From positions 1 through 28,811 of the forward strand of contig CAMHBH010000007.1 of the NCBI GenBank assembly GCA_946183175.1: DNA of 28,811 nucleotides. The letters are read 5' to 3'. Position 1 is the first letter of the stretch. Each line of letters begins with the position of its first letter. This document shows positions 14,841 to 23,344 of this stretch, one piece after another. The notes under the pieces are model-generated. The model worked only from the letters and a program-made list of their open reading frames with translations, had not been told where the DNA came from and made no database searches. The stretch comes from an uncultured Oscillibacter sp. GTDB taxonomy: Bacteria > Bacillota > Clostridia > Oscillospirales > Oscillospiraceae. Position numbers and translations under genes: made by a program.

Positions 14841-16109
14841 TCAACGCGCCACGTCGCCCAGACCGCTGACGATTTTGCCGTCGTAGAGGTCGCGCGCGCG
14901 TACAATGACCTCGTCCCCGGCGCGCAGGCGGAGGATGTCGGACGCCTCCGGCGCGGCCCGGACGAGAAGGAAGTCCTCCCCGGTGTAGAACACCTCCACG
15001 GGCTTGAAGCGGGCCTCCGTGCCCATGACGCAGTAGAGGCCCTGGCGCTTTTCGCCGCCCTCGTCGACGGGGTCGAGAAGCCGGAGCGCCTCGCGCGGTA
15101 CCCGTAAGCCCTCCCGGCTGCCGAACACCAGCGACGCCTTCTGACGGCGGAGCAGCGTCACGTCCGACAGGTACTCCTTACAGCGCAGTACGACGACGGC
15201 GCGCCCGTTCTCCTCGCCGCCGACCATGTAGAGGTCCACCGGGAAATCGCGGTCGAGGCCGCGCGTGAAGCGCAGAATCAGCGACGCCGTCGCGGCGCGG
15301 GTGCGCAGTTCCTCCACGCTCTCCATGGGCAGTACGGCGGCGTAGTACCAGGAATCGCCGTAGACCATCTTCCCGGCGGGGGAAATAGCCTGTTCGTCGG
15401 GGTCGAGCGCCGCGAAGGCCGAGGGCGTCAATTGCGGGAGCGTGGCGGGCGTCAGAATCGCCTCGTAGCCGTCCGTGACTGACGAGTAGAGCCCCGAGCG
15501 CGACGCCGTGATTTTACGTACTTCCCTTTCCGCGCGTTTCCGCAGGGATTCCAGCGCGCTCTCCAATTCGCCGATTTCCATGTCGAGGTTGTCCAAATCG
15601 GCGGGGGAGTAGTCGCGCTTGAGAATCATCGTGCGCAATTGCGCGCCCTGTTCGCGGGCGCGGTCGAGGCGGTCTGCCGACAGCGCGGCGCGGTACTGCA
15701 AAAGCGTCTCGAAAATCTCCCCGTCCATCCGCGACGAGACCTCCGCGCCCGTGGCGGTGTCCCGCGCATAGCGCAACTGTTCCAGGCGGCGCTCTACGGC
15801 GTCGGTCTCCGTCTGCATGCCCAGCGCGGCCTCGTCGGCGTAGACCTGCGCGACGGTGCCGTGTACCGACACCCGCTCGCCCTCCCCGCGCCCGGAACGC
15901 ACGAAAGTTCCGTCGTCCGCCGACAGCGCGGCCTCCTCCCGCACGACCACGCCGTTGAGTTCTACGCTCTCCTCGAAGCGGTAGAGCCAGACGACGGTCG
16001 TCGAAAACGGGTCGTTGAAGTAGCGGTACGTCTGGATTCCGAAGTATGCGGACGACAACAGCACCAGAAGCCCCAACAGGATACGGAAGGCCCAGCGGCG
16101 TGTGTTCAT
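14841..16109 (-). CDS. HlyD-like membrane-anchored protein of the division cluster
   Basis: 422 aa. One N-terminal membrane helix (about 7-26) is followed by an outside domain with the layout of a periplasmic adaptor. There is an N-terminal beta part ('VELNGVVVREE'), a long helical hairpin (about 100-210) with heptads, and a C-terminal barrel ('DAVDLYM', 'LRVPREALRLLDPVDEG', 'LYCVMGTEARFKPVEVFYTGEDFLLV', 'LRLRAGDEVIVRARDLYDGKIV'). No efflux pump gene is next to it. Position upstream of yggS-sepF-divIVA suggests an envelope or division-linked role. The function is inferred only from shape. Confidence 0.7.
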   Translation of the reverse strand: MNTRRWAFRILLGLLVLLSSAYFGIQTYRYFNDPFSTTVVWLYRFEESVELNGVVVREEAALSADDGTFVRSGRGEGERVSVHGTVAQVYADEAALGMQTETDAVERRLEQLRYARDTATGAEVSSRMDGEIFETLLQYRAALSADRLDRAREQGAQLRTMILKRDYSPADLDNLDMEIGELESALESLRKRAEREVRKITASRSGLYSSVTDGYEAILTPATLPQLTPSAFAALDPDEQAISPAGKMVYGDSWYYAAVLPMESVEELRTRAATASLILRFTRGLDRDFPVDLYMVGGEENGRAVVVLRCKEYLSDVTLLRRQKASLVFGSREGLRVPREALRLLDPVDEGGEKRQGLYCVMGTEARFKPVEVFYTGEDFLLVRAAPEASDILRLRAGDEVIVRARDLYDGKIVSGLGDVAR

Positions 16110-16151
16110 GTCCTGTCACCTCTCTGTCTTTACTCGTAAGGTTCACAAAGT

Positions 16152-16171
16152 CCGGAGCGTGGCCGCTCCGG
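16152..16171 (-). terminator. Stem-loop after hfq, possible terminator
   Basis: CCGGAGCG and CGCTCCGG form a perfect 8-bp stem with a 4-base loop, 20 bp after the hfq stop. On the minus strand it is followed by ACTTTG, a poor T-run, so it is a weak terminator or a 3'-stabilising hairpin. Confidence 0.5.
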
Positions 16172-16190
16172 GATGTAGGCGCGGGTCGGC

Positions 16191-16427
16191 TTACAGGAAA
16201 CCGTGGTCTTCGGTCAGGTCGATGGGCCGGGTCGGGGCGATGGTGGAAATGGCGTGCTTGTAAATCATCTGCTGGCGGCCCTCGCTGTCGAGAATCACGG
16301 CGCAGGCGTCGAAGCCCGTAATGATTCCCCGCATCTGGAACCCGTTCATCAGGAACATCGTGACGGGCACCCGGTCCCGCCGCGCGCGGATGAGGAAGAG
16401 TTCCTGTAAATTCGCCTTGTTCTGCAT
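16191..16427 (-). CDS. hfq: RNA chaperone Hfq
   Basis: 78 aa, the short Gram-positive form without the long C-terminal tail. The Sm1 motif 'NLQELFLIRARRDRVPVTMFLMNGFQMRGIITGFD' spans about 6-40 and Sm2 'QQMIYKHAISTIAP' about 52-65, including the KH that lines the U-binding pore. The hexamer would pair small RNAs with mRNAs, although its importance in Firmicutes varies. AAAGGAG precedes the ATG. It follows miaA, the same miaA-hfq order seen in many bacteria. Confidence 0.97.
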   Translation of the reverse strand: MQNKANLQELFLIRARRDRVPVTMFLMNGFQMRGIITGFDACAVILDSEGRQQMIYKHAISTIAPTRPIDLTEDHGFL

Positions 16428-16489
16428 ATCTATCGCTCCTTTGTCTGTGTGCTGGCCCGCGCGGCGCGAGCGCCGTCACGGCCCTGAAC

Positions 16490-16512
16490 GCGGACAGTAC
16501 AGTTTTGTCCGC
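16490..16512 (-). other. Stem-loop between miaA and hfq
   Basis: GCGGACA (16490-16496) pairs with TGTCCGC (16506-16512), 6 bp after the miaA stop. There is no T-run. Probably an intercistronic hairpin rather than a terminator. Confidence 0.45.
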
Positions 16513-16517
16513 GACCT

Positions 16518-17459
16518 CTAGCATACGCCATTCGCCCGGAGGAAATTTGTCGAAGCGTCGACGACCTCCGAAAAATCCTGCCCCTCCCGGCGTTCCAGCC
16601 AGTACACTCCCGGATTGCGCCGGAACCACGTCAGTTGACGTTTCGCGTACTGCCGGGTGCGGAGTTTCACTTCCTCAACACCTTCCTGTAAAGTCTTTTC
16701 CCCGTCCAGTACGGGCAGGAGTTCCTTGTATCCGATAGCCTGTAAGGCGGTGGCGTCGCGCGGCACGCGCGCCGACAGCGCCCGGACTTCTTCCAGTAGT
16801 CCCGCCTCCATCATGCGGTCTACGCGGCGGTCAAGGGCGGATTTCATCTCCGCGCGGTGGCTGTAGCGCAGTCCAAGCCACACGGCCCGGTAGCGCGGCG
16901 GGAGGGCCCGCGTGGCGAGGTTGTGCGCCGTGATAGTCCGCCCGGTCTCCCGGTAGACCTCCAGCGCGCGGAGTACGCGCTTCTCGTCGGCGGGGTGAAT
17001 CCGCGCGGCGGCGTCGGGGTCGACTTCGCGCAGTTGCGCCAGTAACGGCCCGATTCCGTCGCGGCGTAATTCGGCTTCCAGTTCGCGCCGGATTTCGCCG
17101 CCGCTCCGCCCGGGCGCGAATCCGCCCTGACGGAGAAGGGCTTCCATCCAAAGCCCCGTGCCGCCCACCAGAAACGGACGCTTCCCACGGTCTAGAATAT
17201 CGTCGACAACCGGCGCGGCGGCCTCCACGTAGCGCGCCACCGACCAGGATTCCGACGGCTCCGCGACCGCAATCATGTGATGGGGGATACCCCGCGTTTC
17301 CTCGGGCGTCGGCGCGGCGGAACCGATGGACATGCCCCGGTAAATCTGCATGGAGTCGGCGGAGACCACTTCCCCGTTGAAACGTTCCGCCAGCAGGACG
17401 CCCAGCGCGGTTTTGCCGCACCCGGTCGGCCCCGTGACACAGACAATCGGCTCAGGCAT
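16518..17459 (-). CDS. miaA: tRNA dimethylallyltransferase MiaA
   Basis: 313 aa from the ATG at 17459 (AAAGGGGG site upstream; the 14-residue extension to 17501 is not conserved-looking). It adds dimethylallyl to A37 of tRNAs that read codons starting with U. The P-loop is at residues 10-17 (GPTGCGKT). Further motifs are 'GEVVSADSMQIYRGMSIGSA', 'HHMI', 'PFLVGGTGLWMEALL', 'DEKRVLRALEVY', 'ATALQAIGYKELL' and 'LRTRQYAKRQLTWFRR'. MiaB, which methylthiolates the same base, is encoded upstream in the same strand run. Confidence 0.97.
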   Translation of the reverse strand: MPEPIVCVTGPTGCGKTALGVLLAERFNGEVVSADSMQIYRGMSIGSAAPTPEETRGIPHHMIAVAEPSESWSVARYVEAAAPVVDDILDRGKRPFLVGGTGLWMEALLRQGGFAPGRSGGEIRRELEAELRRDGIGPLLAQLREVDPDAAARIHPADEKRVLRALEVYRETGRTITAHNLATRALPPRYRAVWLGLRYSHRAEMKSALDRRVDRMMEAGLLEEVRALSARVPRDATALQAIGYKELLPVLDGEKTLQEGVEEVKLRTRQYAKRQLTWFRRNPGVYWLERREGQDFSEVVDASTNFLRANGVC

Positions 17460-17582
17460 ACGGCCCCCTTTCCGTGCGCGGTATGTATGGACAGACTTCA
17501 TTAAAACAATTCGGGAAATCGGCGGATTTTTTTGGGGTCGCGCCGCAAAAAATTTTCAGCGCGTCCAGAAATTAGAGATTGC

Positions 17583-17617
17583 GCCATTGAAATGGCCGTG
17601 CCGCCGTGCGTCACGGC
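17583..17617 (-). other. Two tandem hairpins just after mutL
   Basis: GCCATT/AATGGC (17583-17596) and GCCGTG/CACGGC (17603-17617) start 4 bp after the mutL stop, in a 161-bp gap before miaA. There is no clean T-run. They may stabilise the mutL mRNA end or mark a processing point. Confidence 0.5.
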
Positions 17618-17620
17618 ATT

Positions 17621-19561
17621 TTATACCCTTTTGAAAAGTTTTTCAATCTCTAATTTTGAAATTTTGGCGGCGACGGGCCGCCCGTGCGGACAGTAGCGGA
17701 TTTCCCCGCGCTGTACTTTGTCGACCAGGGCGCGCAACTCGCGGGGGGAAGTCTCCTCGCCGCCCCGGATGGCCGACTTGCACGCCATTGTCCGGTACAT
17801 CGCCTCCCGGCGTTCCTCCGTACTGTGCCCGGCGCGCAAGTCCTCCGACAGTTCCTCCAGCGTCGCGGTGATGTCGGCGGCGTCCATGTCGGACGGGATT
17901 TCGCGCACCAGTAAGGTATTCCCGCCGAAGTCCTCGCAGAGAAAACCGAGCTGTCCCAGCGTGTCCAGATTGTCCAGCAGGAGCGCGGCGTCCTCCCGCG
18001 ACAGCTCCACGGCGACGGGCTGTATCAGGGCCTGCCGCATGGGCGGCGCGTCCCCGGCCTGCAACTGGTCGAAGCGGATTCTCTCGTGTGCGGCGTGCTT
18101 GTCGATGAGGTACAGTTCCCCGGACAGGGTTTCGCAGACGATGTACGTCGCGAACACCTCCCCGGCAATGCGCCACGGGGCCGTACGGGGTTCGGGGAGC
18201 ATGTCGCGCTGTCCGGGGAGCGCGTCCCGCGACGCCTCCGGCGGCGCGTCCGAATCGTCGGGCGGTTCCGGCGTACTTGACGCCTCCGGCGGGAGCAGTC
18301 CCGGCGGAATGTCGAGTATGTCCGGGATGTCGGAGGCCTTCAGCGTACCCCGGACGGCTTGCACGGGGACGGTCTCCGCGTCCGCGAAGCGGTTGAGCGT
18401 CGCCCAGCCCTTGCCCGTGGTGTCGGCGTAGGCTTGCGCGCCCGTACTGCCATAGCTTTTCGCGCCCGTAGTGTCAGATTTCGCGGCGGCCTCCTGACGG
18501 TAGGTTTTCGCGTCCATGCTCCGGAAAAACGGCGCGCCGCTCTCCGCGACAGGTTCCGGCGTCACGGGGCCGCCTTTCGCGTTCAGCTCGTCCAGAATCG
18601 TGTGATAGACCGCCCGGAACAGGTCTTGCTCCCGCGCGAACTTGACTTCCGTTTTCGCCGGGTGTACGTTCACGTCGACCATGTGCGCGGGCATCGTCAC
18701 CGACAGCACACAGCCCGGGAATTTGCCCTTCAACATCTGATTCCGGTAGGCCTCCTCCAGCGCGGCGGTCAGGATTTGCGACTTGATATAGCGCCCGTTC
18801 AGGAAGAACATCTGCATAGAGCGGGAGCCGCGCCCGTAGGCCGGGAGCGTGACGAAGCCCGATACCGCGATATCGCCGCCGCGCCCCTCGACCGCCAACA
18901 GCGAGCGCGCGAACTCCCGCCCGTAGGCCGCGTAGACAGCGGACAGCAGATTTCCGTCGCCGGGCGTCTGGAACGCGCTGACGCCGTCCTTCTCGAAGCG
19001 GAAAGAAATGTCGGGGTGAGACAGCGCGAGGTGTTGCACAAGTCCGGCAATGGCGGCGGTTTCGGCGCTGTCCTTGCGCATGAATTTCAGGCGCGCGGGG
19101 GTGTTGTAGAACAGGTCGCGCACGGTGATGACCGTCCCGTCGGGCGTCCCGGCCTCCTCGACGCTCCCGAAGTCGCCGCCCTCTATGCAAAGCCGCGAAC
19201 CCGTCGCCGCGCCGCGCTGACGGGTCTGTACCTCCACCCGGCTGACGGCGCAAATCGCCGCCAGCGCCTCCCCGCGAAAGCCGAGCGTCTTAATATTCCC
19301 GAGGTCGTCGGCGGAGCGTACTTTACTCGTCGCGTGGCGCAGGAAGGCCGTCGGGAGTTCGTCGGGGGCTATGCCGATTCCGTTGTCGCGCACGGTGATG
19401 GACGCCATGCCGCCTCGCCGAATCGAAACGCCAATCGCTTTACTTTGCGCGTCGATAGCGTTTTCAACTAATTCCTTGACCACGCTCGCGGGGCGTTCGA
19501 CGACCTCCCCCGCCGCGATGAGCTCCGATACGTGGTGTTCCAATACCTGAATCTTTGCCAT
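17621..19561 (-). CDS. mutL: DNA mismatch repair protein MutL (endonuclease type)
   Basis: 646 aa from the ATG at 19561 (AAAGGA upstream; the longer in-frame extension is not MutL-like). The N-terminal GHKL ATPase has 'ELVENAIDAQ', 'DNGIGI', 'ATSKVRSADDL' and 'TLGFRGEALAAI', then 'GTVITVRDLFYNTPARLKFM'. A long Pro/Ser/Asp linker covers about 330-450. The C-terminal domain has endonuclease motifs: 'IDKHAAHERIRFDQL', 'ACKSAIRGGEE' and 'CPHGRPVAAKIS'. In the first, the usual final Glu of the DQHAx2Ex4E motif is Asp. This form nicks the strand itself, fitting a genome without MutH. It is separated from mutS by two membrane-protein genes. Confidence 0.97.
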   Translation of the reverse strand: MAKIQVLEHHVSELIAAGEVVERPASVVKELVENAIDAQSKAIGVSIRRGGMASITVRDNGIGIAPDELPTAFLRHATSKVRSADDLGNIKTLGFRGEALAAICAVSRVEVQTRQRGAATGSRLCIEGGDFGSVEEAGTPDGTVITVRDLFYNTPARLKFMRKDSAETAAIAGLVQHLALSHPDISFRFEKDGVSAFQTPGDGNLLSAVYAAYGREFARSLLAVEGRGGDIAVSGFVTLPAYGRGSRSMQMFFLNGRYIKSQILTAALEEAYRNQMLKGKFPGCVLSVTMPAHMVDVNVHPAKTEVKFAREQDLFRAVYHTILDELNAKGGPVTPEPVAESGAPFFRSMDAKTYRQEAAAKSDTTGAKSYGSTGAQAYADTTGKGWATLNRFADAETVPVQAVRGTLKASDIPDILDIPPGLLPPEASSTPEPPDDSDAPPEASRDALPGQRDMLPEPRTAPWRIAGEVFATYIVCETLSGELYLIDKHAAHERIRFDQLQAGDAPPMRQALIQPVAVELSREDAALLLDNLDTLGQLGFLCEDFGGNTLLVREIPSDMDAADITATLEELSEDLRAGHSTEERREAMYRTMACKSAIRGGEETSPRELRALVDKVQRGEIRYCPHGRPVAAKISKLEIEKLFKRV

Positions 19562-19577
19562 AGATTGTGTCCTTTCG

Positions 19578-20018
19578 TCAGGGTAGCGGAATCTGTCCGC
19601 CCAGCGCGCGGACGAGCGTTTCCAACTCTTGCGCGTCCGACGAGCGCAGGAGCGTGTTCCGGTGCCCCGTCTCAATATTGACCACCCGTCCGGGGCGGGT
19701 ATGCCCGAGGGCGTCGCGGTTGGGCCAGCAGTACACGCCGCGAATCGACGCGCGCGGAATCATGTGGCCGTCGAGAAGCAGTTCCGCGTCGGTCAATTCC
19801 CACGCAATCCGGCGGGATGTCGACGGGTTCAGCGCCCCGTAGAGAATCCGGTACGCGACGTAGGCCGACAGCGCGCCCGCAATCCCGGCTACCGGCCCGC
19901 CGACGCGCGCGACGCGGAACAGTACCAGCGTCAGCGCGGACGCCGCCGCCCCCGCAAGTATCAACGTGACAAGTTCCGCTTTCAAGCTCCGTTCCTGTAC
20001 AGTGATTTCGCCTGACAA
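19578..20018 (-). CDS. Uncharacterised two-helix membrane protein between mutS and mutL
   Basis: 146 aa from the preferred TTG start at 20018, which has AAAGGAG seven bases before it. Two membrane segments follow ('LVTLILAGAAASALTLVLF' and 'AGIAGALSAYVAYRILYGA'), then a cytoplasmic domain of about 85 residues with a PH-like strand pattern ('AWELTDAELLLDGHMIPRASIRGVYCW', 'GRVVNIETGHRNTLLRSSDAQELETLVRAL'). The PH-like reading is inference. The frame stays open upstream to another TTG at 20117, which would add 33 residues of an 11-residue repeat (GNFSGAVAERS, GDFSGEITERS). That extension comes from four tandem copies of the start region. It lies 16 bp before mutL. Confidence 0.7.
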   Translation of the reverse strand: MSGEITVQERSLKAELVTLILAGAAASALTLVLFRVARVGGPVAGIAGALSAYVAYRILYGALNPSTSRRIAWELTDAELLLDGHMIPRASIRGVYCWPNRDALGHTRPGRVVNIETGHRNTLLRSSDAQELETLVRALGGQIPLP

Positions 20019-20140
20019 GTTCCCACTCCTTTCGGTGATTTCGCCCGAGAAATCCCCGCTTCTTTCGGCGACCGCACCCGAGAAATTCCCGTTTTTTCCG
20101 GGAATGTCGCCTGACAAATTCCCGCTTTTTTGTCACGGCG
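20009..20140 (-). repeat. Four 33-bp tandem repeats of a translation-start region
   Basis: Four head-to-tail units: 20009-20041, 20042-20074, 20075-20107 and 20108-20140. Units 1 and 2 share about 70% of bases. Read on the minus strand, unit 1 contains AAAGGAG, seven bases, TTG and the first codons of the 146-aa protein; the other units are decayed copies of the same signal. The unit is a multiple of three, so the reading frame is kept. Unit 4 covers the stop codon (20133-20135) of the upstream gene. Confidence 0.8.
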
Positions 20141-20528
20141 CGCCGAGACAGACGATGTGGAACGCGCCCAGCGCGCCGAGTTCCACCAGAAAGCCCGAGA
20201 CGCAGTAGGGGGCGATTTCCCCGGCGTCGAGGCGCTCCCGCGTGTACAGAGACCACGCCCGCAGGAAGATTCCCACGCCGCAGAACAGCGTAACCAGCAC
20301 GGACGCGAGCGCGACGTTTCCGGACGCGCGGAAGCCGAAGCGGCGCACGGACAGCCGGAACAGCAACAGCGCAATCATGAGCAGTACGGTCAGGAACAGC
20401 GACACCGCAGACAGCCAGTTTTTACGGGTTCTGTCCATGCGGCGCGTGACGAGAAGTCCGAGAAGCCAGCCGGACAGCGGAAGCAAGAGCGGCGGAAACA
20501 CGGTCTGTAAAAAAACGGGAAGCCTCAT
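20133..20528 (-). CDS. Uncharacterised four-helix membrane protein downstream of mutS
   Basis: 131 aa. I do not recognise a family. Four hydrophobic segments are visible: 'VFLQTVFPPLLLPLSGWLLGLLV', 'WLSAVSLFLTVLLMIALLLF', 'VALASVLVTLFCGVGIFL' and 'YCVSGFLVELGALGAFHIVCL'. A basic loop follows the first ('TRRMDRTRKN'). The start is the ATG at 20528 with GAGGGGGA upstream; an in-frame GTG two codons earlier is possible. It begins 29 bp after mutS, and its stop lies inside the 33-bp repeats, so it sits tightly in the mutS-mutL operon. Confidence 0.72.
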   Translation of the reverse strand: MRLPVFLQTVFPPLLLPLSGWLLGLLVTRRMDRTRKNWLSAVSLFLTVLLMIALLLFRLSVRRFGFRASGNVALASVLVTLFCGVGIFLRAWSLYTRERLDAGEIAPYCVSGFLVELGALGAFHIVCLGAP

Positions 20529-20557
20529 GCGCACAAATCCCCCTCGATGGTCGGATA

Positions 20558-23326
20558 TTATGTCAGTGACTTTTTCCATTCGTACAGCAGTGACATAGCC
20601 TCCATAGGCGTCAGGGAATCGGGCTGACAGCGCCGCAACGCGTTGATGACGCTCTGCTCCGCCATGGACGCCATAGAAACCTGTATGTCCTCTCGCGCGG
20701 GAGTTTCGGACGCCGGACGCGGCTTTCCGGCCTCCTCTTCCAGCTCTTTGAGAATCACGCGCGCGCGGTTCAGGACTTGCGGCGGCAGTCCGGCCAGTTT
20801 CGCGACTTCTATGCCGTAACTCCTGTCCGCGCCGCCCGGGATGATTTTCCGCAGGAATACGATGTCCTCGCCCTTGGCCTTGACCGCTATCGTGTAATTC
20901 GCCGTGCCGGGCAGTGTGCGCTCCAGTTCCGTCAACTCGTGATAGTGCGTCGCGAACAGCGTCTTTGCCTTGATTTTGCGCGCGCAGTGTTCGAGTACGG
21001 CCCGCGCGATACTCATACCGTCGTAGGTCGACGTGCCGCGCCCGATTTCGTCGAGTATCAGCAAAGAGCGCGACGTGGCGCAACGCAGGATTTCCGCGAC
21101 TTCCGTCATTTCCACCATGAACGTGGACTGTCCCGCCGACAGGTCGTCGCTCGCCCCGACGCGCGTAAAGATACGGTCGACGATTCCGATTCGCGCCGAC
21201 GACGCCGGAATAAAGCTCCCGATTTGCGCCATAAGCACAATCAGCGCGACTTGCCGCATATACGTGGACTTGCCCGCCATATTCGGCCCCGTGATGATGT
21301 CTACGCGCTGTTCGGTCTCGCCCATGAAGGTGTCGTTCGGGACAAACAGCGAATCTTTCAGCATTTGCTCTACGACGGGGTGCCGCCCGTCGTGGATTTC
21401 GATGACGCTGGACTCGTCGACTTCCGGACAGCAGTAGCGGTTCGCGACGGCCACCGCCGCCAGTGAGGCCAGCGCGTCGGCCCCGGCTATCGCCTGCGCC
21501 GTCCGCGTGATTCGCGCCACGGAGGAAGTCAGTTCCTTGCGGAGTTCCTCGAAAAGCTCGTATTCCAGCGACGACACCCGCTCCGACGCCGTCAAAATGG
21601 ATTCCTCCAGGTCTTTCAGCTCCTGCGTGATGAAGCGCTCCGCGTTGACAAGCGTCTGCTTGCGGATATAGCTTTCCGGGACTTGTTCCTTGAACGAGTT
21701 CGACACCTCGATATAGTAGCCGAACACCTTATTATATCGTATTTTCAGGGTACGGATTCCGGTTGCCTCGCGTTCTTTGGCCTCCATTTCGGCGATAATG
21801 CCCTTTCCGCCCGTCAGAATGTGCCGCAGGCGGTCGACTTCCGGGTTGTAGCCGTCGCGGATGAACCCGCCGTCGCGGACGGACACCGGCGGCTCGTCGC
21901 CGAGTGTCGCGGCAATCCGCGCCGACAAGTCCTCCAGCGGGTCCATCGCCTCCATGACTTCCTTTAGTAGTCGGTTCTGGAACAGGGACAGACAGCGCCG
22001 GATTTCCGGTACTTTCTCCATCGCCGCCCGGAGTTGCACGATTTCGCGCGCGCCCGCCGTGCCGTACACGATTCGCCCCGTCAGGCGCTCCATGTCGCCC
22101 AGTCCGGACAGCGCCGCGGCGAGGTCTTCGCGGGCTATCGTGTCCGACACCAGCGCCGACACCGCCTCATTCCGGCGGCGGATGTCCGTCACGCGCAACA
22201 GCGGGCGTTCCAGCCAGCCGCGCAACAGCCGCGCCCCCATCGGCGTACGCGTCCGGTCGAGAACCCACAGCAGACTGCCGCGCCGCTCCCGGTCGCGGTA
22301 CGTGCGGGTCAGTTCGAGATGTCGCCGCGCGTTGAGGTCGAGTTCCATAAAGCGGCTCTGCTCGTCGTAGTCGATACGGTTGATGTGCGACAGGTCGGTT
22401 TTCTGCGTCTCGTACAGGTAGCTCAACAGCGCGCCGAGGGCCAACGCGGCGGCGTCCCTGCCCTTCAGCACCGCCGCGCCGTTTTGGCCGAACTGCCGCT
22501 TTATCATTTTGTCGGCGGCGGCGGGGTCGAACCTCTGGAAGCCGTTCTCCATATGGCAGGCGTAGCGGTCGCGGAGCGTCACGACCAGCGGCAGGCACGA
22601 GTACGCGCCCGCGCTCAGAATCGCCTCCACGGGGGAATAGCGGCCCAGCTCGTTTGTCAGGTGTCGTACGCGTTCGGGGCCCTGAAAAGAGGCTACGTGT
22701 ACTTCTCCGGTGGACAAGTCGCAGAACGCGGCCCCGGCGGACGCCGGAATCGTCGCGGGGGCGTCCTTGGATACGGATTCGGCGTCGTTTTCCGGGGCCT
22801 TCGCGCCCGGGAAGAACTCCGGGTAAAGTCCAGCGTCCTCCACGCCCATGACCGGAGTTTCGGCCAGTTTCCTCCCGGCTTTGACATGCCGGGACAGCTT
22901 TTCGTCGGAAATCGGGTTGTCCAGGTACAGCGCGCAGAGATAATTACTGTGGTTGTCTTCGAGTGACGCCGCGTCCATGACGGTTCCCGGCGTCACGACG
23001 CGCAGGATGTCGCGCTTGACCAGTCCTTTCGCGGTAGCGGGATCCTCCATCTGCTCGCAGATTGCGACTTTGTAGCCCTTGGCAATCAGGCGCGCGATGT
23101 AGGCGTCGCTGGCGTGGTAGGGCACGCCGCACATGGGGATTACGTCCTCCTGCGACTTCTTGCCGTTGTTGCGCCGCGTCAGGGTGAGGTCGAGTTCCCG
23201 CGCGGCGATTTTCGCGTCGTCGTTGAACATCTCGTAGAAGTCGCCCAGACGGAAAAATAACAGACAGTCCGGGTTTGCCTTCTTGATTTCCAGGTATTGC
23301 TTCATCATGGGGGTCAGGTCCGCCAT
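20558..23326 (-). CDS. mutS: DNA mismatch repair protein MutS
   Basis: 922 aa, a little longer than usual. MutS binds mismatches as a clamp and recruits MutL. The mismatch-reading motif 'LLFFRLGDFYEMF' (Phe-x-Glu) is near residue 24-32. The domain I end 'VTPGTVMD' is present. The ATPase has Walker A 'GPNMAGKSTYMRQ', signature 'DDLSAGQSTFMVEM', Walker B 'SLLILDEIGRGTSTYDG' and 'FATHYHELTELE'. A low-complexity insert of about 25 residues (around 180-200, 'ENDAESVSKDAPATIPASAG') explains part of the extra length. miaB ends 18 bp upstream. Confidence 0.98.
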   Translation of the reverse strand: MADLTPMMKQYLEIKKANPDCLLFFRLGDFYEMFNDDAKIAARELDLTLTRRNNGKKSQEDVIPMCGVPYHASDAYIARLIAKGYKVAICEQMEDPATAKGLVKRDILRVVTPGTVMDAASLEDNHSNYLCALYLDNPISDEKLSRHVKAGRKLAETPVMGVEDAGLYPEFFPGAKAPENDAESVSKDAPATIPASAGAAFCDLSTGEVHVASFQGPERVRHLTNELGRYSPVEAILSAGAYSCLPLVVTLRDRYACHMENGFQRFDPAAADKMIKRQFGQNGAAVLKGRDAAALALGALLSYLYETQKTDLSHINRIDYDEQSRFMELDLNARRHLELTRTYRDRERRGSLLWVLDRTRTPMGARLLRGWLERPLLRVTDIRRRNEAVSALVSDTIAREDLAAALSGLGDMERLTGRIVYGTAGAREIVQLRAAMEKVPEIRRCLSLFQNRLLKEVMEAMDPLEDLSARIAATLGDEPPVSVRDGGFIRDGYNPEVDRLRHILTGGKGIIAEMEAKEREATGIRTLKIRYNKVFGYYIEVSNSFKEQVPESYIRKQTLVNAERFITQELKDLEESILTASERVSSLEYELFEELRKELTSSVARITRTAQAIAGADALASLAAVAVANRYCCPEVDESSVIEIHDGRHPVVEQMLKDSLFVPNDTFMGETEQRVDIITGPNMAGKSTYMRQVALIVLMAQIGSFIPASSARIGIVDRIFTRVGASDDLSAGQSTFMVEMTEVAEILRCATSRSLLILDEIGRGTSTYDGMSIARAVLEHCARKIKAKTLFATHYHELTELERTLPGTANYTIAVKAKGEDIVFLRKIIPGGADRSYGIEVAKLAGLPPQVLNRARVILKELEEEAGKPRPASETPAREDIQVSMASMAEQSVINALRRCQPDSLTPMEAMSLLYEWKKSLT

Positions 23327-23344
23327 GTTTCCCTCCGATTCTCT

